This document shows, piece by piece, positions 53,390-63,914 of a stretch of 64,000 nt of DNA; the stretch's first letter is position 1, and each line of letters begins with the position of its first letter. Source of the DNA: Trichomonas vaginalis G3 (lineage: Eukaryota > Parabasalia > Trichomonadida > Trichomonadidae); NCBI RefSeq assembly GCF_026262505.1, contig NC_067205.1, positions 7,316,001-7,380,000 on the forward strand. Reading direction: 5' to 3'. The translations under genes were made by a program, and so were the position numbers. The notes beneath the pieces were generated by a model that was not told the DNA's origin, ran no database searches, and saw only the letters and a list, made by a program, of their open reading frames with translations.

Positions 53390-54964
53390 TTATTCCTCAC
53401 TGTCGTCCGTAGCTAAGTTATAGTCGTCTAATCTTATTATTGGGATTCCATTAGCACGCACCTGAATGGCAAAGCAACAATCCCTCATAAATCCAATAAG
53501 TGGCTTTGGTACATTTTCAGTTGCTAGTTCAATAGGTCCTTTAACAGACAATTTGTATGTTATTGGAGCAGTAGATGTTTGACCTTGCTGGAAGCAAAAG
53601 TCCACTTCTGTTGGAAAACCACATAAGAAATGTGTGTTGTCATAGCTATCCCATTTATGTTCCACACTACCATCATCCACCAATGACCTCATAACATCTT
53701 CATTAAATCCTATCATATCATTGTTTGTATTGCAGGCGTTCGCAACCATTTCATAAAATACAGGTCCATATGATTTTTCGGGTTCTGCAGGCATATTTCC
53801 ATAAGCTCCCATGGAAAGCTGAAGATATTTAAACTTAGGGTTCTCAAAATTAACATAATAGTTGTCTTTCTTTCTAAATAGTGCCCAAATACTTTTAACA
53901 TTAATAGGCGTATAAGCTGCTGTAAATGTTGCACTTGAACTATCTGTATTCTTTGAGAATGAACCGTCCATAGGAATCCAATCCATAACTTTAACAGGAA
54001 AACATAAAGCCTCGTTTGTATAATGTTCTACAAGTTCTGTATAAATGTTAGGGTCTAAAGAGAATGACTTTGGATGAATGAAACATTCATTAAAATCCAT
54101 CTTTGTTCGAAATAGTTGCTGGGTTACAGTTGTAATAGTAACTGTTCCACTAGCTTCTACTGCCTTCGTTATCATAGTGAATGGTTCATTCCATGGAACA
54201 AATTTATTTGACGGTGGATTTGAATCTGAAGCAAATGCAACTTTAAGAGTTGGATTGAAAGCAATGATATCATTTACAGATATAGATGTGCATTGTAAGG
54301 CGTCGCTACTGAACTTTACTTTAAGCTGAATGTTTCCTGCAAAAGCTGGAATAAATCGAATAGCTTCTAATGGAAGGAATCTTCTAACAGGAATTCTTAA
54401 ACGAAGCTTAAAATCAAATGATTTTCCTGCTGTAATTGGACCACTAACAATTTGTCCTGTTCTGCATGTTCCCGAATGACTCCATACATCTTCATGTCGA
54501 GTCTTTGAGAAAACATCTACTTTCTTTATTTGTTCGGTAGTTTGTGAGTTTGAAGTTATATATGCTTCTTCTCTTGCGTTGTCTTGAGAATATACGATAC
54601 GACCATTTGCAAGGATTTGATATCCAGCAACTGCATAGAAAGCGTCATCGAAACAAATCCAAAATCCTGGTGGGTTTGTTTTATTGGAACCTGAACCAAT
54701 TTCTTTATCTACAATAAATTGACCTTCCATTTTATACGTAATGAATGTATTGTAAAGGTCCAACATATTTTCACCAGGAGGTGAGAGATTGAATGTTACC
54801 CATGTGTTATCTTTAGCAGTTCCAGGTTGTGATGGAATCTTTGCGTCAGAATATTTTCTATTAGTGTCACCAATTTGAACTGCATTGTCTATGATATCGA
54901 AATATGAGCGAATCTGATGAATATGCTCTGCTGGAGTAAATTCGTTTAGCTGTTCGTTCTGCAT
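53390..54964 (-). CDS. Maverick major capsid protein (double jelly-roll type)
   Basis: 524 residues, intact. The length, the all-beta pattern of short hydrophobic strands, the N-terminal coil region and the position among other Maverick genes match the Polinton/Maverick major capsid protein that forms pseudo-hexameric capsomers (family knowledge). Segments such as RRFLPLEAIRF and YKLSVKGPIEL are typical of strands in this fold. No signal or membrane segment. One of the few undamaged Maverick genes here. Identity is by composition and context; no single diagnostic motif was used. Confidence 0.7.
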   Translation of the reverse strand: MQNEQLNEFTPAEHIHQIRSYFDIIDNAVQIGDTNRKYSDAKIPSQPGTAKDNTWVTFNLSPPGENMLDLYNTFITYKMEGQFIVDKEIGSGSNKTNPPGFWICFDDAFYAVAGYQILANGRIVYSQDNAREEAYITSNSQTTEQIKKVDVFSKTRHEDVWSHSGTCRTGQIVSGPITAGKSFDFKLRLRIPVRRFLPLEAIRFIPAFAGNIQLKVKFSSDALQCTSISVNDIIAFNPTLKVAFASDSNPPSNKFVPWNEPFTMITKAVEASGTVTITTVTQQLFRTKMDFNECFIHPKSFSLDPNIYTELVEHYTNEALCFPVKVMDWIPMDGSFSKNTDSSSATFTAAYTPINVKSIWALFRKKDNYYVNFENPKFKYLQLSMGAYGNMPAEPEKSYGPVFYEMVANACNTNNDMIGFNEDVMRSLVDDGSVEHKWDSYDNTHFLCGFPTEVDFCFQQGQTSTAPITYKLSVKGPIELATENVPKPLIGFMRDCCFAIQVRANGIPIIRLDDYNLATDDSEE

Positions 54965-54991
54965 GTATTTACTTCAGATAAAAATATCTAT

Positions 54992-55426
54992 TTACTTCAT
55001 TATTCTCACTCTTCTTCTTGGCATTCGTGGTGGAAGTTGTTTCTTGACATTTTCAATGAACTGTACATTCTCTTTTGTCTCAACTTCTTTCACTGGCGGG
55101 TCAGGATTCTTTGACTTGGTTTGTTTTTCAATGAAATTCACGAACTTTGCAATAAGCTCTTGGTTCGTTATTGAAAGTACATCTGGCTTTTTTTCTTCTG
55201 GTTCTATTGACTTTTCAGTTTGAACAGAAGGTTTTATATGGGCTTCGTGGACTTCACCCTTGCCATACACCTTAATGTTGTCGCTTTCTGCATTCGCTAA
55301 TGGAACCTTTCTTTTTCTTACGTATATTTTACCATCTTTACTCTGACTTACGTAATAGAAAGGATGTTGTATTCCTCTTGCGTCATTTAATATAATAGAC
55401 TCTCGCTCTGATTTTGACAAGCTCAT
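54992..55426 (-). CDS. Maverick hypothetical basic/acidic protein
   Basis: 144 residues. An N-terminal module with PFYYVSQSKDGKIYVRKRKVP (shared in pattern with the protein at 51151) is followed by a Lys/Glu/Pro-rich linker, a helix (about 90-115) and an Arg-rich end (PPRMPRRRVRIMK). The C-terminus could bind nucleic acid (inference). It lies 27 bp upstream of the capsid gene on the same strand, so co-packaging or scaffold roles are possible. Confidence 0.6.
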   Translation of the reverse strand: MSLSKSERESIILNDARGIQHPFYYVSQSKDGKIYVRKRKVPLANAESDNIKVYGKGEVHEAHIKPSVQTEKSIEPEEKKPDVLSITNQELIAKFVNFIEKQTKSKNPDPPVKEVETKENVQFIENVKKQLPPRMPRRRVRIMK

Positions 55427-55471
55427 TTTACATCGGTTAAAGTTTTAATTTTGTTTTTTATCTGCAGTCAA

Positions 55472-55733
55472 ATGACTCAGACAAGCCCTACGGACAAGAC
55501 CCAAGGGGTCATAGATGTTGAAGCATTGAAGAAAGAAATTCGTGAGCAAATTTTATCCGAACTGAAGGAACAAAAACAAGAACAAAAGCCAGAGAGACCA
55601 AAGAGAAAACTTAGTGAAAAAACAACTTGCTGCATTAGCTGCTGGAAGACAAAAGAACCCACGTTTGCTGGCGAAGAAAGCTAGAGAAGAAGCTGAAGCA
55701 AAAGCTAAAGAAGCTGAAGCAAAGAAAGAGTAA
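55472..55733 (+). pseudogene. Small Lys/Glu-rich Maverick protein, frameshifted
   Basis: Begins MTQTSPTDKTQG. The first ~50 codons form a Lys/Glu/Gln coiled-coil with a KPERPKRKLSEK segment. One extra A in an A-run near 55617 then shifts the frame. In the shifted register the sequence continues through AALAAGRQKNPRLLAKK to an Ala/Lys/Glu helix and TAA at 55731. The original protein was about 86 residues, basic, perhaps DNA-binding (inference). Confidence 0.6.
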
Positions 55734-55757
55734 ATGGTTTATTTTTATCCGAATTAA

Positions 55758-56614
55758 ATGTATAGACAAATACCTTTATCTGTTGCGTTCAGTAGTGAAA
55801 ACCCTGACGTCAAAAATAAAGGGGAACAGAGTAACGTTTAAGTTTCCAACAGACTGGATTGTGAACATAAATGAAGAGAAGTACATTGGCATAACAAATA
55901 TGTATATAACACGTGCTTTCAGAAAGGTTGACTTTATACTTCAAGTCGAGATAGAAAATGACGAACAGTCTTTAAGCGCCCAAAACATTCACATATACAA
56001 ATACTTTAAAGACGATACAACATTGCAACAATGTATGATTTCATTTAATGAGATGTTCGAGAAAAAGTTTAACATTGAAGTACAAACTTTACAGCCTTTA
56101 CGTGAGTTTCTTGCACAACTGAAAGAAGAAGGTAGTCAGCCACAACTTATAGACTTTCATTATGAATTTAATGAAAATGAAGATGGAACACATGACTGTC
56201 AGTTTGTTGTATTCTCACCATTCAATGAAGTCGCTAAAGAGAAAGAAAATCATTACGTATAAGATTTCAAATCTCTGAACCAAGTGATGATTTCAAAAAT
56301 GTTTTCAATTATGATGCAATGCTTCGAGGAAAAATGAATTTTCAAAGATTGTAACACCTGGCATTTGGGATAGAAAGCAAGCTATATTATATTCAAACTT
56401 AAGTAAGGGAGTTGAAAATGAGTTCATTGGTCATACAAGAACTACACCACTGCCAAATCCTAAATACTATAAATTAACTGGCTTCAATCGTGAGTTTTGG
56501 ATAGACATGTTCTCCACTCATGACCATAACTGCCCAGTGTTCTTACCTCCAGACCATAAGGACTGTCTCTACATTGAAGCACAACTCTTAAACTCTACCA
56601 TCGCAGTATTGTAA
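55758..56614 (+). pseudogene. Maverick structural candidate, multiply frameshifted
   Basis: An ATG frame at 55758 (MYRQIPLSV) passes by a single-base shift near 55820 into the long frame ending at 56262. That in turn shifts twice more (about 56250 and 56330) into a segment with TPGIWDRKQAILYS and IDMFSTHDHNCPVFLPPDHKD, to TAA at 56612. Total about 280 residues, beta-rich. By position near the capsid gene it could be the minor capsid (penton) protein, but no motif proves this. Confidence 0.5.
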
Positions 56615-58508
56615 ATGACCACATGGGCTTCGCCCTTGCCGCTAGCGGCTTATTTTTATCACGAATGACCTCATTGCTGACAAAAATAAATGACCTCATT
56701 ATTTTTCTCATTCATGACCTCAGAACTTAAGCTTTCTTATGAATGAAGTCTTAGTCTGAATAGAAAAGTTAAACTTCTCTTCAAAGCAAGGTTGACATGA
56801 CTTACATAAGTCAAATCCAATCTCTTGACCGTCATAAAGTGCTTTGTAAAGTTTCATTAAACTGAACTCAGAGTCTTTGTCATATGTTCCTTGCGGAACC
56901 ATTAAACCTTTATCTTCATCATAGAAACACTGAACAGAGTCAGGAAACATTTCATTAGCGGTTAAAGCAATAACATCTTGCTTCACGCCTTTCATTCTGC
57001 AGTGAAATGCAACTTCATTTAAATCATTCGTGAGTAAGTCTATGTAAGTCTTCTTTCCACAAAATATTGACTTGTATGCTAAACTTTGTTTATCTTTTGT
57101 GATTTCTGCAAAGTCGCTATGAAATTGACCAAGGTTTTTACCAATGAGAACTCTTCCATAACGTTTCTCAAACTCTTCAGCTAAACGAGGGATATCTTCA
57201 TTGTAGAGATGCATACTGTCCGTATCGCTATAAAAGATGTCCATTCCTAAGTCCTCAGCAGTACAGAATACTTCACACATTATTCTCTTCGACATAGACA
57301 GAATGTTAACACCAAGTGGACAGAAGTTAAAGTGTCTGCAAATGCTTTTCGTTAGCTTGAAAATAGTTTTATCTGAACCATCCAAACCTTCGAACTTCAC
57401 TATATGGTTGTAGTTTCTGATGGCATATCTTATAGCATCTTTGTCATTTACTATGGTTATTTTTGACTCAATAGGAGATAGAATGGTTTTGCCATAAATA
57501 CTGTTCAGAATGAGCTTTATATTTTCTTGCAAAGGATTTCCTTCTTTCTTATACTTTAACCTTAACTCAAAACAACTTCTTTACTTCATCTCTTATTCTA
57601 ATATCTCTGTTTCCATCGTAATAGTATCCTTGCAACACTTCACATTTGACACCTTGATATTTTATGAGGTCTTGTAATGTTATATGGTCAACATACATTA
57701 AACAGCAAGTGTTTGAACTTCTGGGAACGTTAAGTTCTGGATTTAGTTCAGGGTCACAAACTATTAAAGGAAAGTGTCTATGTATCCAATCTCTGTTATC
57801 TTAATGAGAACAAAGAAGCCGGACATAAACTTTTCACCAATGGGTTCCTTTTGGTCGTCATCGAATAAATGTCTCATGAGATACTCTATGCTTAACATTT
57901 CTTTCTTCATAACCTTTGGAATACCTTCTAAAGTATAAAGTCTTGCTATAGCTGATGGATATAATGAAACAGCGTCAAAGTCAGCAATGAGTTTCTTTTC
58001 GCTCTTTTGTTTAATGTTATCTGACAGCATACATCTTCCACCTTGAATACAGCGTGAAATAAATTCTCTTGGTTTATTTGAGAGGTCATATAAATTTCCA
58101 TTCGGGAAGTACACTCTGTTCTCAAATAATTTGTTAGCAATAGAACAAATACTAACGTAGTCATATACGTTTAAATCAAATTCTTTCAATATGTCATTGC
58201 GGAACTTAACAAAACCTTCTCTTAAAATTCTTACATCTTGTTTGCAATAAAATGTGCTATACTTTTCTAAGTCGAAGTGGTTCTCATCTATTCTGCAACC
58301 TTTGATGGAATCTATGTTTTTCATGAATGTATCTGCATCCCGGATAAACTTACATGCTTCAGAAATGACACCAGTTCTGTTGTCATTTGCTAACAAAACA
58401 CTGCTGTAGTAGTTGTATGGAAATACTTCTTTCGGTCCTGTTTGTAAGTTAAACATAGCAGGAAATAGTTTAAGCTTCTTATTTATAACACTGTAAGAGT
58501 CTTTTATA

Positions 58509-59805
58509 TAGGGTGTCCAAAGGTGCGTTTAGCACAGCGCTCTATATGAGACTATTAAAGGAGATATATGCTGATTATAAATATATAATAAAAAATATGA
58601 ATATATGTATATGATGAGTATGTTGTATTTTGGCGCCATGCCGGGATATAAAATGAATTTTGAGACAAGAGGCGGTTTCGCGGGAAATTTTGGCGGGATT
58701 TTTTTCATTTTTTTAATGAATCATAAAGAAAACATCCTCGCTCTTGCAAAAAAATGCAAAGACTGTAAAAAAATCTACGAGACATTGGTAAAATGCTTCG
58801 GTATGGATGCTCCTAGCTATTCCACTGTAACGTATCATGTTAGGATGTATCACTTCATGAACAAAAAGGCGCCCATCATAAAAATTGACAAAAAATCGCC
58901 GGATCAAAGAAAAATCAAAGCAATTCTTCAAGCGCTAGATGAAGACCAAGAGCATCACTCAGAAGGATAGAGGAGATGACAAAGATACCACGTACAACAG
59001 TCAGTTATTATCTGCACAATTATTTGAACTACAAACTAGCGTATACACGTTGGGTTCCGCACAACTTTAATTCAGTTCAAAAAAAATCTAGAGTCCAATC
59101 TTCGAAAGAGCTCCTCTCTATATTGGGTGCGTATCAATCCAAGAAGTTTCGCTTTTTAGTAACAGGGGACGAGTCTTGGTTTCAATATGCAACAGAAGCC
59201 AAAACCATGTGGATCCCGAAGGATGAAAATCCGCAAACATTCCCGAAGAAAAAAATTGACACACCAATGATGATGTTGTCGGTTTTTGGGCGTGAATGCA
59301 TCATCGCAATTGATATTCTCAAAAACCTAATACGATGAATGCTCAGTATCTAATTGACAATGTTCTTACTCAAATTATCAATTCTGATGAGTTTGAGAAA
59401 TCCAAACAACAAAAAAAGTTTGCAATTCCATTTTGATAATTCAAGAGTTCACAAAAGTCATAAGGTAATGAATTACTTGGTGGAAACAATGTCAAAGTTG
59501 TTCCAAACCCAATTTATTCACCTGATATTGCACCCTCTGACTTTTATTTATATCGGCACGCTAAAAAAGAGAGCTGAAGGACGCGAATTCGCGAGTCCAG
59601 ATGATCTTGAAAATTTTGTAAGAGAGCAATTTGAGCAATTTTCTCATGATGATTTAAAGCGTGTCTTTCAAGCCTGGATCGATCGCTGCGAACGCGTGAT
59701 TGAATCCAATGGTGATTATATTTAAATAAACTTTATATATATGTAACTTGTTTATTTCTATTCGCAGTATTCAGGTTTGTGCTAAACACACCTTTGGACA
59801 CCCTA
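58509..59805 (+). mobile_element. Mariner element, copy 2 (plus orientation)
   Basis: 1,297 bp, TIRs as in copy 1, flanked by TA duplications (58507-58508 and 59806-59807). Inserted within the exonuclease-to-palm interval of the Maverick polymerase gene. It is a few bases shorter than copy 1 because of several single-base deletions, mostly in homopolymers. Confidence 0.92.
58716..59725 (+). pseudogene. Mariner transposase, frameshifted (copy 2)
   Basis: Same transposase as copy 1. It shares that copy's one-base shift between the second and third catalytic blocks and adds lesions of its own: a base lost near 58953, several in 59285-59330, another near 59430, and one extra base near 59550. It is read in at least three open segments (58716-58970, 58976-59338, 59354-59725). 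No functional enzyme can be made from it. Confidence 0.88.
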
Positions 59806-61878
59806 TAATAATTGCCCTTCCTTTATATAAGCCAGTTATTTGCATTGTTCGTGAACCTTTAATGATGGGAGTTCCTTTCACTTCTGTCATGTGTCTTAAG
59901 ATGAAGTTTATATCATAACTGAGGTTATGGAAATATATTAAACTCTTGTCAGGAAGTCGCTCCAAAAATTCTGTTGCACAGTTCTGACCCCCAAATGCTT
60001 TACTCACTGAACCATCTTCACTGTCATAACAGATGTTAAAAGCTTTATGAAAGCCGTCTGTGCTACATTCAAAGTCAGCAAAGAAAACGTGCTCAGGAAT
60101 GAACTTGCACTTATTTTTATTTACTTCTTTTGACTCGGCTTTCTTCTTCAGTGTACACAATACTTTGGAGCATATGTCAAATTTTAAATGGTGCAAGGTT
60201 CTGTTTATATAAGTCAGTCGTATATGTTGAAAAGTTCTCCATAAGAAATAGGTTCGAATATTTGCACTCCCACAATGTTTTTCATAACATCCCATAACGG
60301 TGTTGTTCTATCATAACGAACTACATATTTATCTTCTCTCTTTGTATAAATCTTCATTTTTTTTCTCAATGTTCATTCCACAAAGCTTTGAGAATTTCTA
60401 TATAGTTGCGAATGAAATATGTTGTCATTGGTAATCTTTCGTTTAGCATGTAGTGGTCTTCAACAAGAAGTAAGTCAATAGTTCTAACAGTTTCACATTC
60501 TTTTGGTATGTATCTCTTTATTTCATTATGTCTTGAGTCATTGAAATAACCAATGTAACATTAAATGCTATACCTGTTGCGTCAGAAATTTCTTGTACTT
60601 TACTTTGAGGAAAGTCTCTAACACGAATGACTTTCTCATGTGGTCAATAGTTTCTTCATTTACTCCAGCCTGAATGCAAGCATAAACGAAGCAGTTATCT
60701 TCTGTCATAAGTGTTGCAGTTCTTTTGTTCAGTTCATTGAAGATTTGGTAGCGCTCAAGATTTATAGGTAATGTGCAAAGATACTTCCAGAACTGACCGC
60801 TTCTTTTCTTATAAAAATTTTTTCACCATTATCTTTCCAAAAGCTTTCTATAAGTGCTGGGTTTCCTGTTTGCTTAAGAGCTTCCAAAATGGCTTTCTGG
60901 TCATTTGTCAGTGTGCTTTCATCTCTATATGGTCTCTTTTTTGGTTTGCCTTTCTTTACATCTGACATCGTTAAGCCTTCATATTCTGTTAAATCATACA
61001 TCTTTATTTCAGTAAGATTCTTTATGTTTGTCAAGAAGAAGTCATAGTGCATTTCAACAATACCTGCAGCATTTGCTTCTATCTTGATATAAAGTTCTCT
61101 TTCAAGAGCTGATGTAGTAATGTTCCAATATTATTGAGGTTTAACGTAGAACATTCATACTTTCCACCAAGTTTATAACATACCATCCATCTCTGTTGAG
61201 TTTATTTTAATTTTCTCTAAGAGTCTCATGAAAACCTTACCGAAATGTTTGTGTAAGTAGTCTCTGTTTGGTTTCTAAAGCTTCGATGTTAAAGTCAATG
61301 AGTCTATTGCCTGTCTTAACATTCCTCTTCCTATTCTCTTCATCTTTCTTTAACATCTCTCACCTTCTTTTGGTTTTGTCGTCAATGGAACGAATGACAT
61401 CGTTAGCTTTGCGAACTTGTTCTATAGCGCTGTTAAACATCTCTCTTCTCTGTTGTTTCAGTGTGTCGTCTCTTCTTCTTGTTTCACCAACGTTTGCATT
61501 TGTTATGTCAAACATTTCTCTTCTTACTTCATGAGGTACTGAACGTCTATGATATAAGTCAATAGCAACGTCATTTAAAGGAAATGCTCTTGCATGGACT
61601 TCGTCCTCGCCGCGTTGCAGCTTTATGAACTCATGAATTCTATCATAAGTTATTTCACCATTGTAGTCTTTAATGAAGTCAGTGAGTGCTTTTTTGTTTG
61701 TTGCGTAATGCTTTGCAACATCTATATTAGCTTCTGTAAGAAGTTGTTTTATTTCCGAGTGTTCTAACTTAGACAACTTCCGATACATCTTTAGTAGGAA
61801 ATAAAAAAATATTTTTTGAAAAAATTAGATTAGATTTTTTTAAGTTATTTTTCAAAATAATTTAATATTTTTATTTTA

Positions 61879-62352
61879 ATGAAACACATGCAAGATTGCA
61901 AGTTCTTTTCATACAATGCTCTCGCTACTGCCATCAATAATGAGTTCAATAATGCTTCAAATGTTAATGTTATCTTTAACAAGAAGTTTGTGAAAGAATC
62001 TAAGTTTGGTCAGTATGTCAGACCATTAGCTATCGTCATTGACCGCAAACGTTATACTTCACAAGAGTTAGCAGTAGTTTTGAAACAAAAGAGTTTCTTC
62101 GTGAATGTCAAAGATACTCATTATACTGTCATAAAGAACTCTAACGTTGACTTCTTCAGTATTGCTTTAAATCTTTCCGAACAGAAAGAATATAAGAAGG
62201 GTGAAACATCTGTGAAATATTATCCTTCATCTCTGAAGACAATAACGAACAAAGATGTTATACAGAAATTCTTACCAAAGGTTGAAGAAGCTTCTATTGA
62301 CATTGACGAAGGAAGTGAAATGGTTGAAGAAATAGACCCTGAAGCTATTTAA
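61879..62352 (+). CDS. Maverick hypothetical protein (157 aa)
   Basis: 157 residues, intact, beginning MKHMQDCKFFS. Mixed alpha/beta composition with a central IVIDRKRYTSQELAVVLKQ segment and an acidic C-terminus (EEASIDIDEGSEMVEEIDPEA). No signal, membrane segment or known domain. It is divergent from the polymerase gene across a 90-bp AT-rich spacer. May be an accessory virion or replication factor (inference only). Confidence 0.6.
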   Translation: MKHMQDCKFFSYNALATAINNEFNNASNVNVIFNKKFVKESKFGQYVRPLAIVIDRKRYTSQELAVVLKQKSFFVNVKDTHYTVIKNSNVDFFSIALNLSEQKEYKKGETSVKYYPSSLKTITNKDVIQKFLPKVEEASIDIDEGSEMVEEIDPEAI

Positions 62353-62370
62353 GCAAAAATATATTTTTGG

Positions 62371-62586
62371 TTAGTCTTCATATCGATATTTTACAACAAT
62401 TCCCCAATGTATAAACTTTTCATACGCTTTTTCATAAGCTTTATATACCTTCAGAAATTTTGCATAATCTTTAGAAGCATTTAGATATTGTTTAAATGCT
62501 TTGTATGTCTTCAGAAATTTTGCATAATCTTTTACATGTTGTTCGTTCTCTTCTTCTGTCATGAGTTCCGAATATTCTAAATTCAT
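62371..62586 (-). CDS. Small Maverick protein with internal repeat
   Basis: 71 residues, mostly helical. It contains two copies of KDYAKFLKxYKA; the underlying DNA CTTCAGAAATTTTGCATAAT is also repeated exactly (about 62450 and 62510), so a local tandem duplication made it. Tail-to-tail with the 61879 gene, 18 bp apart. No known family. Confidence 0.5.
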   Translation of the reverse strand: MNLEYSELMTEEENEQHVKDYAKFLKTYKAFKQYLNASKDYAKFLKVYKAYEKAYEKFIHWGIVVKYRYED

Positions 62587-62642
62587 GTTCTTTCATATGA
62601 GATAAAATTTTATAAAAAAAATAAAATTAGCTTAGATTTTTT

Positions 62643-63470
62643 TTATTCTTCCTCTTTGAAGTTATCGAAATATTCTGTTATTTTTTCCTTCAGTAATGTT
62701 AAGTCTTCTTTGAATGTAAGTATTGTGCAACCTTTGATGTCATAGTGTGTTTGAGGAAGAGTATTTTTGACAATTTCCTTTATTTGCTCATTCGGTGTCA
62801 TTGAAATCGGTAAGTTTTCACGATAGAACCAGTTTCTGTCAGATTTATATATCTTAGCTAAGTCATAAAAGCTCTTGTTGTTTCTTCTGACTAAATGCAA
62901 CATAATCATTTCTTTATCTTCTTCTTTCTCCAACTCTTCAGTATATATCATATACTTATAACTCTTTTCCTTTCCTTTTGGTACTGAACGCGGTATTCTT
63001 TTCTGTATGCTTTTGTCTTTGGATTCAATGACTTCATCTTTTGCATGAAGTTTCTTTTCCATCTCTCCACGTTCTGCTTTATATAGTTCATCTAACATCA
63101 TGAAAATATAACAAGCATAACGGGGCCAAGCCCACATTGCTACAGCATTTACTAAAAGTCTATGAACATAATAACCTTTCAAACCAGGAGCCAAATTCTT
63201 GCGATTTTCATACGGAATCTCTTCCCCCGGTTTTCCGAGGGAAGCAATCATATGAGGAAATTCTTCTAAAAGTTCTTTTGTCTGTTGGTTTTCAAACCAA
63301 TGATATGCTTGCTTTGTAGAACGAAGAGCGTTCATTATACTTTGCATCTGGTACATGTCATCTTTGACTGAACGAATGAGACGTAACTGTTTGTTATACT
63401 GTATGTACTCGTATTCTTCATTTATAGCTTCATGGACTATAACTGTTGTTGTGTTCTCTGATGTTGACAT
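62643..63470 (-). CDS. KilA-N domain protein
   Basis: About 275 residues from MSTSENTTT. A KilA-N DNA-binding domain lies near residues 45-150, marked by the motif GYYVHRLLVNAVAMWAWPRY. A charged coiled-coil (EMEKKLHAKDEVIESKDKSIQ) links to a C-terminal module (about 185-275) resembling the DUF3627-type companion found with KilA-N in large DNA viruses and Mavericks. The frame opens 24 codons upstream from GTG with a spurious hydrophobic stretch; the ATG at 63470 is preferred. Role: probable DNA-binding regulator of the element (family knowledge plus inference). Confidence 0.8.
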   Translation of the reverse strand: MSTSENTTTVIVHEAINEEYEYIQYNKQLRLIRSVKDDMYQMQSIMNALRSTKQAYHWFENQQTKELLEEFPHMIASLGKPGEEIPYENRKNLAPGLKGYYVHRLLVNAVAMWAWPRYACYIFMMLDELYKAERGEMEKKLHAKDEVIESKDKSIQKRIPRSVPKGKEKSYKYMIYTEELEKEEDKEMIMLHLVRRNNKSFYDLAKIYKSDRNWFYRENLPISMTPNEQIKEIVKNTLPQTHYDIKGCTILTFKEDLTLLKEKITEYFDNFKEEE

Positions 63471-63578
63471 TACTGTCTTTACATACAAAATAAAAAAAAT
63501 AAATAAAAATAAAATTAGCGTTATTTTTTCTGAGATAAACACTATTTCTTCACAACATTAAATTTTATCCTGTATGAA

Positions 63579-63914
63579 ATGACTTTAAAAAGATTATTGA
63601 CTGACTTCGAATACTATCTCATTGACGCACTGACAGACCCTCAAAACTGTGTTGAAAGTTCTTTAAGCTTTAAGATTGAAGGTACGACGCATTTTGTCTT
63701 CACTTACGTATTGAAAGAATATGACCGTTATCATAACGAAGTGAATCAAACACTAATAAAATTTGTAGATAAAAAATTGGTTAACAATGATGAAGAATAC
63801 AGACAAGTTATTGAAAAAAATAACGCAAGATTAGATGCAATAGAAAAGAAGTTTAATGAATGTCTTACAAACACGTATGAATATCTTATGCGGTGGGAAG
63901 CCAGATGGAAATAA
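63579..63914 (+). CDS. Maverick hypothetical helical protein (111 aa)
   Basis: 111 residues, intact. An N-terminal mixed region (FEYYLIDALTDPQNC, then TTHFVFTYVL) is followed by a long helix with coiled-coil character (about 55-111). No recognised domain. Divergent from the KilA-N gene across about 110 bp. Confidence 0.5.
   Translation: MTLKRLLTDFEYYLIDALTDPQNCVESSLSFKIEGTTHFVFTYVLKEYDRYHNEVNQTLIKFVDKKLVNNDEEYRQVIEKNNARLDAIEKKFNECLTNTYEYLMRWEARWK

Larger units (their letters stand above)
56720..61788 (-). pseudogene. Maverick DNA polymerase B, broken and split by mariner
   Basis: Protein-primed-type family B polymerase of Mavericks, originally about 1,100-1,200 residues. From the 5' end: Arg/Glu-rich N-terminal segment (61788-61360, then an in-frame TGA); several shifted segments (61052-60762 and on to 60357); 3'-5' exonuclease blocks FADFECSTDG and FHNLSYDINFI (60295-59806); a mariner copy (58509-59805); palm motif A DFDAVSLYPSAIA (58508-57764); a shifted stretch; motif B LILNSIYGK and motif C YSDTDS (57532-56720). 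At least eight indels or stops are seen, so the gene is non-functional as read. Confidence 0.85.
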
